From: CALDTK01 sp045110575
GTDB lineage: Bacteria; Bacteroidota; Bacteroidia; Chitinophagales; Saprospiraceae
Direction: 5' to 3'
Assembly: GCA_045110575.1 (NCBI GenBank)
Contig: JBGCGF010000020.1
Span: 28,328 to 92,327, forward strand
Length of the DNA stretch: 64,000 nucleotides
Of this stretch, positions 7,237 to 18,600 are shown in pieces. How positions within the stretch are numbered: the stretch's first letter is position 1; every line of letters starts with the position of its first letter. The translations under genes were made by a program, and so were the position numbers. The notes under the pieces are model-generated. The model worked only from the letters and a program-made list of their open reading frames with translations, did no database searches and was not told the DNA's origin.

Positions 7237-9570
7237 TTACTGCTTCATTACCCGCCTTGTGGTTGCAGCATTCCCACTCACTACTTGGAGCGTGTAGGTT
7301 CCGCTAGGCAGTGCAGATAGATCTAAGCTGGTTTCAGATCGAACTGAGGATTCGGTTTGGGTTTGAATCAGCTGTCCATTCATGTTGAAGAGACGGATCA
7401 CCGTTTCGGTACGCGCTGTTCCGTCGATAGAAACCATCAGGTAATCGGTTGTTGGATTCGGGAAGACAGAAACACCTTCTAACTCTTCGAAGCTTTGTGT
7501 AGCTGAGACGCCCGTATTTATAGCACAGAAAGTTGGATCTGCCAATACAAATTCACTCTCACCGTTTACAAGTTCTACTGAGCGTTGCAAGGATTGCGTA
7601 GAAGTTGGTGCTGACAAAACGCGCCCAGTCGTCCACAAGCCTGCTGTCACGGCAAGAGCCGATCTGCCGTTTCCTGTGCTTCCCCACTCCATGTAAGATA
7701 CGATTGCTGATGCATCGGCAAAGCTGTTGGTGTTGTACAGGGCGAGCTCGCCATCGACAACGTCGAGTCCGTCAAACGCTTTGACTACGACAATCTCTCC
7801 TGGAGCTAAAACCAGTGTCCCACACTCAATTGTGAGTGAACTCAACACAGCGTAAGAAGGACGATTGCAAACCCAGTAGTCTGTTAGGTCTACCGTTTGG
7901 TCGGTGTTATTGATAATCTCAATCCAACCGTTTTCGCCTACTTCATTGAGGGCAACTGTTTGATCTTGATTTCCGCCATTTGGATCTTCGCGAACTACGG
8001 TGATGTAAGCATCAGAGATCGCTTCGCAAAAGTCATCGTTCAAAGTCGTGATTGACTCACCAGCAACTGGATCTGGAAGTCCACGGTAATTCCAACCCCA
8101 GATGCGGCATGTCCCCACTGGTGCGCCAGAAAGGTCAAGCGTTGAGGTCGTTGCAGCGTTTGCAAAGGCGAGAATGTTATCGCTATCATCGGTAATGATG
8201 TACCAGTAGCTAAGGCGTCCACCTGTTGACGTGTACGCCACGTTTACCAGCGCGTTACCAGCAGTAACTACGGTATCGGTTGCACCACCGAGGAGAGTAA
8301 CGGTTCCTCCATCTGGCGTCTCGCGCCAAACGGTGATATACTCCTCAGAAACATCCTCGCACGGATCGTCTGAAAGTGTTGAGATGTTGTCACCCACAAT
8401 CGGAGCTCCGAGCCCGCGGTAGTTCCACCCCCAGATGCGGCACGTGCCGGCCGGAGCTCCAGAAAGATCGAGTGATGAGGTCGTTGCAGCATTCGCAAAA
8501 GCGAGGATGCTATTGTCGGTATCTGTAATAATGTACCAGTAGCTCAATGCGTCCGCAGTTGTAGTGTGAACGATATCTAAGACAATTTCTCCTGCACAAC
8601 CTGTGTAAGTTGTTGCGCCATCGAGTAGCGTCACTACCCCACCATCGGGTGCCTGACGAACGACCGTAATTGCATTCGAAAGGTCATAGGATCCGACCAG
8701 ATCACTGAGGTGATTACCAGTCGCTAAATTTTCGAGACCGTCCTCAAATGCGAGCCACCATATCTTACACGTTCCTTCCCCTGCAGCTTCTAAATCGAAA
8801 GGACCGTTATTGGTAGGAAGTGCGAGGATGTTTCCGGGATCGTCGGTGATAACAAACATGCGGTTAGTTCCTGTTGAATTCCCATCGCGCAATACAGCAA
8901 ATGGAGAAGGCACACCATCAATACATATTACGGTATCGATTGCTCCAGACACAAGGCTGATCGCCCCTCCCTCTGGGAGAATAACGTTTAGTAATGATGG
9001 ATCAGGAGTTCCGACCGTTGGCGCAATATTGACATAGCTCAAGGTCGATGGAGGTGTTCCCTGTGCCTGAATCGAAGCGCCTGCCGTTGGAGGCGTAAGT
9101 GACATTCCTGCAGTCCAGATATTCGCTGCAACTGCGACAGAAGATCGTCGGTGCCCTGTTGAGCCGTACTCGATATAAGAAGTGATCGCTGTTGAACTTC
9201 CGAAACTGTTGGTGGAGTACAATCCTAGTTCTCCATCACTTGCGTCAAAACCTCCAAAACCAGAGATCACCGTTGTCGCTCCAGGAGACAACTGAAAAGA
9301 ACCAGACTCGATCGTTAATGTTGAGACTTGGGAGTAAGCAGGAAAATTACAAAGCCAATAGTCTCCAATATTTACACTCGCGTCGGTTGGGTTAAATATT
9401 TCAATTTCACCATCTACGGTTACTTCTGAAATGATTACTCGATTGAGACTAAACTGTCCTTGCACAAGGCTTATTGAAGCGAACATCGCTAGCAGGAGCA
9501 TCGCGCCAGACAATAGCTTTTGTCGAACCGCACTGCGGGTTGTCGTTTGAGGTTGTAGAACTGGAAACAT
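7237..9570 (-). CDS. T9SS-secreted protein with two lamin-tail domains and internal repeats
   Basis: The 777-residue protein starts with a signal peptide ending near SISLVQGQ. An LTD (lamin-tail) domain follows at about residues 42-150 (ISEVTVDGEIEIFNP, YWLCN). Next come several copies of a module of about 105 residues bearing LSYWYIITD, ILAFANAATTS and GTCRIWGWNYRGL. A second LTD follows at about 540-660 (ENGWIEIINNTDQTVDLTDYW). The last 75 residues are a type-A T9SS sorting domain (VFPNPTTDYLMVSI ... LPSGTYTLQVVSG). It should be exported through the outer membrane and attached or released at the surface. LTDs are common on secreted or surface Bacteroidota proteins, often beside nucleases, but no catalytic domain is present here. 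Confidence 0.85.
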   Translation of the reverse strand: MFPVLQPQTTTRSAVRQKLLSGAMLLLAMFASISLVQGQFSLNRVIISEVTVDGEIEIFNPTDASVNIGDYWLCNFPAYSQVSTLTIESGSFQLSPGATTVISGFGGFDASDGELGLYSTNSFGSSTAITSYIEYGSTGHRRSSVAVAANIWTAGMSLTPPTAGASIQAQGTPPSTLSYVNIAPTVGTPDPSLLNVILPEGGAISLVSGAIDTVICIDGVPSPFAVLRDGNSTGTNRMFVITDDPGNILALPTNNGPFDLEAAGEGTCKIWWLAFEDGLENLATGNHLSDLVGSYDLSNAITVVRQAPDGGVVTLLDGATTYTGCAGEIVLDIVHTTTADALSYWYIITDTDNSILAFANAATTSSLDLSGAPAGTCRIWGWNYRGLGAPIVGDNISTLSDDPCEDVSEEYITVWRETPDGGTVTLLGGATDTVVTAGNALVNVAYTSTGGRLSYWYIITDDSDNILAFANAATTSTLDLSGAPVGTCRIWGWNYRGLPDPVAGESITTLNDDFCEAISDAYITVVREDPNGGNQDQTVALNEVGENGWIEIINNTDQTVDLTDYWVCNRPSYAVLSSLTIECGTLVLAPGEIVVVKAFDGLDVVDGELALYNTNSFADASAIVSYMEWGSTGNGRSALAVTAGLWTTGRVLSAPTSTQSLQRSVELVNGESEFVLADPTFCAINTGVSATQSFEELEGVSVFPNPTTDYLMVSIDGTARTETVIRLFNMNGQLIQTQTESSVRSETSLDLSALPSGTYTLQVVSGNAATTRRVMKQ

Positions 9571-9833
9571 GGAGGTTAGATTTGGGGCAAAAAAATAGTA
9601 TCAGGTGTATTTAGACACCTTGCTCGATCACCTACTATTTTTAGATTATTTTACAATACCGGACGGATTCATCCAGCTTTCATTACCCTATACTATACGC
9701 TATTCGAAAAGGATGCTTCACTTAAAATAAAAAGTAAACTTATCTCTACCACCTCTACCACACAGTCAGAAACAACACCTACTAACGGCAACAAATCCCA
9801 ATAAGCACTGGCTTTCAACACAAAATATCACAA

Positions 9834-9879
9834 CAAAAAAGAGCCTAACAGGTCTTCCGACATGCTAGGCTCTTTTTCC
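9834..9879 (-). terminator. Terminator after the sigma/trans-envelope operon
   Basis: AGAGCCTA at 9840-9847 pairs with TAGGCTCT near 9866-9873, flanked by A6 on the left and T5 on the right, so it can work on both strands. It ends the operon whose last stop is at 9895. The rest of the 9571-9833 gap is AT-rich, with no gene or clear element; it should contain the promoter of the lamin-tail gene. Confidence 0.8.
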
Positions 9880-9894
9880 GAATGGACAATATAT

Positions 9895-11509
<1,615 letters not shown>

Positions 11510-11517
<8 letters not shown>

Positions 11518-12067
11518 TAGTCTGTAATTGTAGGGTTACAAGTTCTTGAAGCTTCTTTCTCGCTCTGGATAAATTAGTTTTTGAAGTACTTACGGATATT
11601 CCTAAAGACTTAGCAATTTCCTCATGTTTAAACCCATCGATAACATACATATTAAACACAGCTCTGTATGCTGTTGATAGCGATTGGACGAGCCCCATCA
11701 ATTCCTTGTAACCGATCTGGCTTAGGATATTTTCACGGTCTGGAAAATCACTCTCCGTATTCATGCTCGTTTCTTGATTTGTTCTACGTGCCTCTTTTGC
11801 AATTTGCGTAAGGGCGGTATTGACCACAATTCTCCGAAACCATGGTTTGAATGGCTTGGATCTGTCGAACTTCTCTAGATGCTTGTAGACTTTCATAAAT
11901 GCATCGTTCACAACAGAAATCGAGTCGGCCTCATTTTGAATGTACCTGATCGCGATGCTCATACCATACGGGTAGAACAATCGATACAGTTCATGCTGAC
12001 TCTTGCGATTCCATTTCGCACAGCCATCAAGCAAGCCCAATAGATCTTGTTTGGTTTCAAAGGGCAT
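11510..12067 (-). CDS. RNA polymerase ECF-type sigma factor
   Basis: The 185-residue protein has the sigma-70 region 2 fold at about residues 20-95 (ELYRLFYPYGMSIAIRYI, VNDAFMKVYKHLEKFD, PFKPWFRRIVVN). Region 4 is at about 125-180, with a helix-turn-helix (GFKHEEIAKSLGISVSTSKTNLSRARKKL). It lacks regions 1 and 3, as ECF sigmas do. It overlaps the next gene by 8 bases; that gene encodes a membrane-anchored protein with an outer-membrane barrel, likely its regulator. The target genes cannot be read from the window. Confidence 0.9.
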
Positions 12068-12401
12068 GCCCTATGGTTTTTCGATTGTTCCCTACCCCGT
12101 ACTCGCTCTGGGATGGTTTGGTTGCGTAAGATGGTCAATAAACCTTTGGCTGGGACAAATGAAGCTCGATCGTTGCACTACGAGATCGCTTTGCTGCTGA
12201 CGGCTCGGCTGCTGGACTGGTAGCAGGAAGACTCTTGTCTAAAGAGTCGATCATTGCAAAGCCTCCTTTCTTAGCACGAGGATCCTCCCAGCATGCCTGC
12301 GGGATTGCCTTCTTTGAGAAGCATATGCATTTTGCACTGCGCCTCTAATTGACTAATGATCCCCTTGCGCACTACCGCTGCTGTTCACCACGTCTCAGGA
12401 G
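12068..12401. other. Gene-free stretch upstream of the sigma factor
   Basis: The 334 bases between the secreted glycosidase-like gene and the sigma factor hold no plausible gene, clear hairpin or repeat. The right side of the sigma gene start should contain its promoter, but no convincing TTTG/TAnnTTTG pair was found. Confidence 0.5.
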
Positions 12402-14324
12402 TTAATAGGCTTCAATCACCAACTTCCCCGTCAACACCTGATCCGCGCCACTTAGCGCCAACATGTACATGCCTGGGACCAAGTCACCTACATCAACAGA
12501 GGTCTTGTTTTGCGAAAGCGTGACTGTTTTAATGAGTTTTCCCGAAAGGGTGAACACCTCTACGCTACTAGATTCAAGCAAGGAATTACCGTCAAGGTTG
12601 ATAATAGATATTGTGTTGGTAGCCGGATTTGGATAGAAAATTAGCGACTCCAATTTGCTCTCTGGCAAGGCATCATTTCTTGATATTACTGCTTCGCATT
12701 CGCTCGCCAAAACCTCAGCTACGGCCCTAAACTTAGGTGCAGGAATGAGGCTAGTATCTTGATGCATCGTCTCCAGCATGCCCCAGCTTCCGTATTGTGC
12801 AGAGCGCCCGGTCACCAGTGAAAAGTGCTGCAACTGTAACGGCTCATCTCCTACTTGCATGGTACGCAACGTATCGAACCACTCCATGTAGATGTTGTAC
12901 ATAGATGTATCTCGTTGGATGTCAAGTAGCGCTTGCGCGTAAGTAGGTTCTTGACCAAAAGGCTGAGCGGTGAGGTGCTGGCCTCCTTCGTAAAACAACA
13001 TTGGTATCTGGAGTGAATCAGCTATCGTTTCCTTAATTTCTCGCAAGTACGGTGTGGCCCCTTCTGTGATATTGCGTCTTGCCCAGAAGGCAATATCCGC
13101 GGCGGTTGCAGCTGCTCCGAGTACATCAAGTGCAGCATCACCATCCTCACCTAATCCAAAGTAGAAGGTAGGGGCGACGGCGTCAAAGCTTCCTGGACGC
13201 ATGTTGAAGACGGCGCGTTGAGCGACATCTGGCCAACCCGTCTGTACACCCACCACACGCTTAATTCGAGCAGTATCGGCACCGTAGACGTCCGTCCAGA
13301 TATCAAGCGTTCGCTGTACAAAGCCGACGGTACACTCTGGCCATGGTAATCCTGTCTCCAATTCACCATACTTGTTGCACCAAGCTGCCTGACCGAAAAG
13401 CCAGTTCCAATTTTCATTGCTGTACTCGACGGTTAAGGTTCGCTCAGGCTCCAAATTGTCATGAAACAGCTCTGCCATTTGGCGGATATAGTCTGGACTA
13501 GCACGATAAGGCACACAGACCCACCCGTCGAGGTCTTCCTGATTCATAAGCTCTATCATGAGCTCATAGGGAATGCCCTTGTTGTGCGCGTACGTGTAGT
13601 GCTCTGGCTGTTGGCGTGCATCCCAATCGTATAGATCAGGTGAATCCCAAGCGGTCCAATCCTTTTGCCCCCAGTTATTCGTCTGCCCCCAATCCATGAA
13701 GCGAACAGATCTGAACATGCGAACTCGATCTAGCCAGACGTCATCGAACGGCTGATCGGCGTAAGTAGCCTCCGCCCCAGGCATCAACACGCGAATGTTC
13801 CGAATAGGATCTCCTGCTTCCGAACGATTGATTCGAAGCTCAAGCACATTGGCTATCGCGGTATCAAGATCGAAGGTCATGCGACCGTTGCCGTGATCTA
13901 CGAAGTTTGCATAACCACCCCACCAGGCAAGTTCCCCGTCGCCATCATACAATACGGTGTAGCCGCCTTCTTCCCAGCCGTCTAGTTCCGCCCAGATTGT
14001 AGCGACTGCTTGCGGGTAAGCATAGTTTATGACGTTTTGCGGAAGCGAAACCGGGTAACCGTCAGGTCTCAACTCAAGGCTATCGCGCAAGTCGGTGCTC
14101 CAAGGGCTTCCGTTTGGATTGCCAATGTCCTTGGTATACCATTCTCGTGCATTGTGCATACGATCAACGAAAGGAAGCTCTGTTCCCCAGTCGAACATCC
14201 CTGCCAAATTGGTCCCAATCGCCAGTTTGCATGAATCCGGCAAAGAGGATTGTGCCACGAGTTTTGGAATGGCACAGAGAAGAAGTAAAAGGCCGAAGAC
14301 TGTGTAGTGAAAAGTAGACCGCAT
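12402..14324 (-). CDS. Secreted glycosidase-like protein with T9SS sorting domain
   Basis: The start at 14324 gives a compact signal peptide (MRSTFHYTVFGLLLLLC..., cleavage after KLVAQ); an ATG 36 bases upstream (14360) is in frame but adds a polar extension. The product is about 640 residues. The body has TIM-barrel glycosidase-like motifs: IGTNLAGMFDWGTELPFVD, TLTVEYSNENWNW (a plausible Asn-Glu catalytic pair) and MLFYEGGQHL. The tail is a type-A T9SS sorting domain (IFYPNPATNTISIINLDG ... LVPGMYMLALSG). Relatives are sometimes named cellulose-binding proteins (from memory). It is divergent from the alginate-locus regulator and may act on the same or an associated polysaccharide; that link is inference. 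Confidence 0.65.
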   Translation of the reverse strand: MRSTFHYTVFGLLLLLCAIPKLVAQSSLPDSCKLAIGTNLAGMFDWGTELPFVDRMHNAREWYTKDIGNPNGSPWSTDLRDSLELRPDGYPVSLPQNVINYAYPQAVATIWAELDGWEEGGYTVLYDGDGELAWWGGYANFVDHGNGRMTFDLDTAIANVLELRINRSEAGDPIRNIRVLMPGAEATYADQPFDDVWLDRVRMFRSVRFMDWGQTNNWGQKDWTAWDSPDLYDWDARQQPEHYTYAHNKGIPYELMIELMNQEDLDGWVCVPYRASPDYIRQMAELFHDNLEPERTLTVEYSNENWNWLFGQAAWCNKYGELETGLPWPECTVGFVQRTLDIWTDVYGADTARIKRVVGVQTGWPDVAQRAVFNMRPGSFDAVAPTFYFGLGEDGDAALDVLGAAATAADIAFWARRNITEGATPYLREIKETIADSLQIPMLFYEGGQHLTAQPFGQEPTYAQALLDIQRDTSMYNIYMEWFDTLRTMQVGDEPLQLQHFSLVTGRSAQYGSWGMLETMHQDTSLIPAPKFRAVAEVLASECEAVISRNDALPESKLESLIFYPNPATNTISIINLDGNSLLESSSVEVFTLSGKLIKTVTLSQNKTSVDVGDLVPGMYMLALSGADQVLTGKLVIEAY

Positions 14325-14604
14325 ACCAATGGTTTGAGTAAACCAAGGTAAGAAAGACATGTGGGCAGTCGTAAAACGGTCTCGAAGCCTCTACTTACTG
14401 ACTAGGCGCGCATTTCTTGAGGCGGTAAAAGTTGGTGCCCCAATTCCATAAAAGCGAGCAAAAAGTAGAAATCCCAGCGTATAACGGCGGCAGCAGACTG
14501 GTTGAGCAGAAGATTTTCGAAGAGAAAACCCCCACGTAACTCCCGTGTTACATAGTACTTATAAACTTTTACCTGTCCATTTTCTTAAAAATCAGAATTA
14601 TGTG

Positions 14605-14612
14605 TAGGTTTG
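14605..14612 (+). promoter_or_regulatory. Bacteroidota -7 element of the regulator gene
   Basis: TAGGTTTG matches the TAnnTTTG consensus of the Bacteroidota primary sigma factor. It lies 53 bases upstream of the regulator ATG and directly before the palindromic operator. The -33 region is only a weak match (TTTTC). Confidence 0.55.
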
Positions 14613-14621
14613 TCAGACCAC

Positions 14622-14639
14622 AAACTGGTCAACCAGTTT
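14622..14639. promoter_or_regulatory. FadR/GntR-type operator
   Basis: AAACTGGTCAACCAGTTT is a perfect inverted repeat with 8-base arms and a 2-base centre. It has the TGGT-N2-ACCA core of FadR-subfamily operators. It lies 10 bases downstream of the -7 element and 26 bases before the regulator ATG, where a bound regulator would block its own transcription. Confidence 0.7.
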
Positions 14640-14665
14640 AAGGTCGACCACAATTCCTTCTCAAT

Positions 14666-15370
14666 ATGCTTGATAGCTTCTCTAGAATCCAGATCGAAAG
14701 TCCAGTCGATAAAATCGTCGGGCAAATCAAAGAGCTGGTTCACAGCGGTGAACTAAATGCAGGTCAGAAATTGCCGAGCGAGCGCGCCCTAGCTGAACAG
14801 CTAGATGTAGGACGTAGCTATGTGCGCGATGCCATCAAGAAGTTGGAATTTTTCGGTGTCCTACGTACGTCTCCTCAAAGTGGAACGTACGTAGTTGGTG
14901 TTGGAGTGACTGCGTTGCAGGGTCTCATTGGAGATGTGCTAGCTTTTGAAGGTCACGAATTCAATTCTCTGGTCGAAACGCGAACACTCATCGAGTGTGA
15001 AGCTGCTGCACTTGCAGCCACGAGAAGGACCGATGCAGACATCAAAGACTTGCAGTACGCCTTTGATCAGCACAAAGCAATGATTGAAATTGGCGACCCT
15101 GCTGTAGAAGCAGACTTGCTCTTCCACGTGAAGATTGCTGAGGCTTCTAAGAATACTGTACTACAATCACTTTTGATGATTATCACACCAGATATCATCA
15201 AACGATACCGTGAACTTAAGATATGCGCCAATGATGATCTGCAGAAAACACTGCATGAGCATCAGCAAATATTGGACTGCATTATTTCAAAAGACGCACT
15301 TGGAGCAAATAGCGCAATGGCTACGCACCTTCAAGATGTACTACTCTTCAGCAAAAATTCTATGACGTAA
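14666..15370 (+). CDS. GntR-family (FadR/FCD) transcriptional regulator of the alginate locus
   Basis: The 234-residue protein has an N-terminal winged helix-turn-helix at about residues 12-78 (GELNAGQKLPSERALAEQL, GRSYVRDAIKKLEFFGVL, SGTYV). An FCD ligand-binding domain follows at about 90-225 (ETRTLIECEAAALAA, DLLFHVKIAEAS, HEHQQILDCI, whose acidic and histidine side chains fit the metal site of FCD domains). It is the first plus-strand gene of the alginate locus and is preceded by a FadR-like palindrome, so autoregulation is likely. By analogy with uronate-responsive FCD proteins, the ligand is probably an alginate breakdown product such as DEH or KDG (inference). Confidence 0.88.
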   Translation: MLDSFSRIQIESPVDKIVGQIKELVHSGELNAGQKLPSERALAEQLDVGRSYVRDAIKKLEFFGVLRTSPQSGTYVVGVGVTALQGLIGDVLAFEGHEFNSLVETRTLIECEAAALAATRRTDADIKDLQYAFDQHKAMIEIGDPAVEADLLFHVKIAEASKNTVLQSLLMIITPDIIKRYRELKICANDDLQKTLHEHQQILDCIISKDALGANSAMATHLQDVLLFSKNSMT

Positions 15371-15632
15371 TACGAATTACATCATAGGCTTTTACGCTTA
15401 AAATTTCTTAAACCAAAACACTCGTTTTGGAACATCAGAAATGAATCCCTACCGGATTCATACTAGTAGTTAACACCTAATTGCTTCGACAAAATCTATG
15501 CAGTAATACCAACTACTCTATAGGCTTTCAGGCTTAAAAATTCCTTAACCAAAACACTTGTTTTGGAACTTCAGAAATGAGTCCCTCCCGGATTCATACT
15601 GGTATTCAACAACCTTTCACTTCGACAAAAAC
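15361..15632 (+). repeat. Tandem duplication (2 x 136 bases) in front of susC
   Basis: Unit A (15361-15496) and unit B (15497-15632) align without gaps at a fixed offset of 136 and are about four-fifths identical. Each contains two inverted repeats: CCAAAAC-N4-GTTTTGG (15413-15430 and 15549-15566) and TGAATCC-N5-GGATTCA (15442-15460; 15578-15596 with one arm mismatch). Unit A begins inside the last codons of the regulator gene. This is the whole control region of the susC-susD genes, so doubled regulatory sites are likely. Confidence 0.9.
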
Positions 15633-15643
15633 TACCTCAAATT

Positions 15644-18600
15644 GTGAAAACATTACTCCATTTGAACCGCATACGGCATTGTAGCGGGACCCAAAAAAGA
15701 AGCGTGAAAAACCGCTTCTTACTCATCGCCGTAGCATTATTGCTAATGCCGGCATTCATATTTGCGCAAGCAAATCAAATCTCAGGTACGGTAACTGATG
15801 AAGCTGAAGCGCTTATCGGTGTTTCTGTATTTGTAAAAGGTACAACCAACGGTACAATCACAGATTTCAATGGCGCATATGCTATTTCTGCGAGTCCTGC
15901 CGATACGCTTGTATTTAGCTACATCGGCTATCTAACGAAGGAAGTAGCAGTAGGTACTCGTACGACTATCTCTGAGCAGCTAATGACCAACACAACAACC
16001 ATGGATGAAGTGGTAGTCGTTGGTTATGGTACACGTAAGAAGTCCCACAACACCGGAGCGATTGCTTCTATTGGTGGTTCTGAGATCGCTGGCGTACAAG
16101 CTGCACGTGTTGATGATGCCCTCGCAGGTAAGTTATCTGGTGTCTTAATTCAGAACCAAGATGGTTCTCCTGGAGCTGACCCAAAAATTCAAATTCGTGC
16201 TGCAGCATCTATTTCGGGCGCATCCAATCCACTTATTGTGGTAAACGGTTTCCCGATCTCAGGAAGTTTAGCAACAGTTAACCCAAGCGACATTGAAAGT
16301 TTGGAAGTACTTAAGGATGCTGCTTCTTCAGCGATCTACGGTTCACGTGGTGCAAACGGTGTAATATTAGTAACCACTAAGAGTGGTAAATCTGGAAAGC
16401 CAACCATTAGCTACAACGCTTATGTTAGTACTTCTAACAGGTACGTTAACGATGTTGACCAACTTAAAACTGCTGGAGAATGGGCAGACGAACTAGAAGC
16501 AGGCATAGCCAGCGGAGCATATGATGTTTCCGAGGTTGATCCAGCGCTCGTTGATTACAGGTTAACAGCTAACAGAAACTCACCTGATGTAGTGGCTGTA
16601 GAAGATTGGTTATTCCGTACAGGAACGAGTACAAGTCACGACTTCGGTATTAGTGGTGGATCTGATGATGTTAAGTACTACGCTTCTGTAGGCTACCTTA
16701 ACACAGAAGGTATTGTTATTACGCAAGGGTTTGAACGATACAATGCACGTTTGAACGTGGACGCTAAGCTCGGTGAGCGTTTCGAAACTGGACTAAGTTT
16801 CAATGGCTTCATGAGTGATAGAGATATCGTGGGTCACGACATGAGAGACCTCTTAAGAGCGTACAGCGTTCACCCAATCTATCACACAGAAGCATCTATT
16901 GCTTTCGTTCAAGATTTGGATGCAAAAAGACAAGCATTGTCTGATGCTGGAGTTACTTCTACAGGTGGTGACGGTACCAGAATGGACGATACTTTCGACC
17001 AAGGCTACAGAGGTGGTGATGCTCCGTTTAACAACAGTATCTACACGCTAGAGCCCGGTATGACAGCACAAGACTGGCATTACGGAAGAAACCAAAATGG
17101 TATTGGTGGATCTGGAGATGCTGGCCCTGCAACTAAGCTCGACAACACAGAAAGCTATGAGAAAACTTTCTTCGGAAACTTAACTTCTTACCTCCAGTAC
17201 AAAATTGCTGATGGCTTGAAGCTTCGAACTGTCCTAGGTGGTGATCTTAATGATACACAGAACTTCTTTTCAAGAGAGCTAGAATTTGATTCTCGAGCTC
17301 GTACTAACCAGACTCGATTAAACCAGACAGATCTAAAACGATCTTCTGTTTTGAGTGAGACTACGTTGAACTACTCTAAAGTATTAGGTAGTCATGATAT
17401 ATCTGCAGTAGCGGGTGTAGAGTTCCAGAATTTCTACAGAAATGGAATCGCGTTAAGCGGTACAAATGTTCCTTACGGTCAACCGTTGAACTTCGCCCTT
17501 TTAGATCCAGCTGATGTTTCTATTACCGAGCGTAACGAAACGATTGCAAGACGAAGCGTTTTTGGACGTATCAACTACGCATATGACAATCGCTACTTAG
17601 CGTCTGTATCTATAAGACGAGATGGAGATTCTCGCTTCGGAGCTAACAACAAGTTCCAGACGTTCCCTGCTGTTTCTTTGGGTTGGAATCTACACAATGA
17701 GTCCTTCTACAACTCAGATCTATTAACGGATGTTAAGCTTCGGTTTAGTGCAGGTTCTTTGGGAACTACTTCTTTCCTGGGTGCTTACAACTCACTAAGT
17801 CTTCTGAATCCTCAAGCGACAATTTTCGGAACAGGATTCCTTATTCCATCTGATGTTGCTAACCCTGATTTGACTTGGCAAACGAATACTGAGACGAACT
17901 ACGGTATCAACTTAGGTTTCCTACAGAATCGTTTTACTGCTAGTGTAGATTACTACACTTCTGACATCGAAGACATCTTGATCAATCAAAGTGTATCTGA
18001 GGTATTAGGAACCACGTCAATTGCACTTAACTCTGGAGATGTAACCAGTTCTGGTATTGAGCTAGAACTTGGCGCTGCAATCATCAACCGACCTGGTCTA
18101 CGATGGAATGTCAACGCTAACATGTCTACTGTAAATACAGAAATTACAGATCTAGGTGGTCTAGAAGAGTTGCCTCAAGTAATCTTCGGACAGTCTGGTC
18201 GTGGACCAGTATTTAGAAACTATGTTGGCGGAGAAATCGGCGAGATGTGGGGACTAGAGACAGATGGAATGGTTGAAACCAGCTTCATGGTAGATCCTAC
18301 TCGTAACATCGGACTTAGTAGTTCTGAGTACTATGTTGTTGATCAACAAAGTCCTGGAGAAGAAGGATTCGGTGAGATAGACAATACAAGAACTGTAGCT
18401 GAAGGTGGAGACCTCGTTAAAGTTGGGCAGAATACGCCTGATTTCTACTGGGGATTAAGCACGCAAGTTGCATTTAAAGACTTCGATGTATCACTTCAAT
18501 TTCAAGGTGCTCAAGGTGGAGACGTCTTCAACATTGATGAGATCTACTGGAGATCAGAATTTGGCGGACGACTACGGTCTAGTTTCGACGCTGATGGAGA

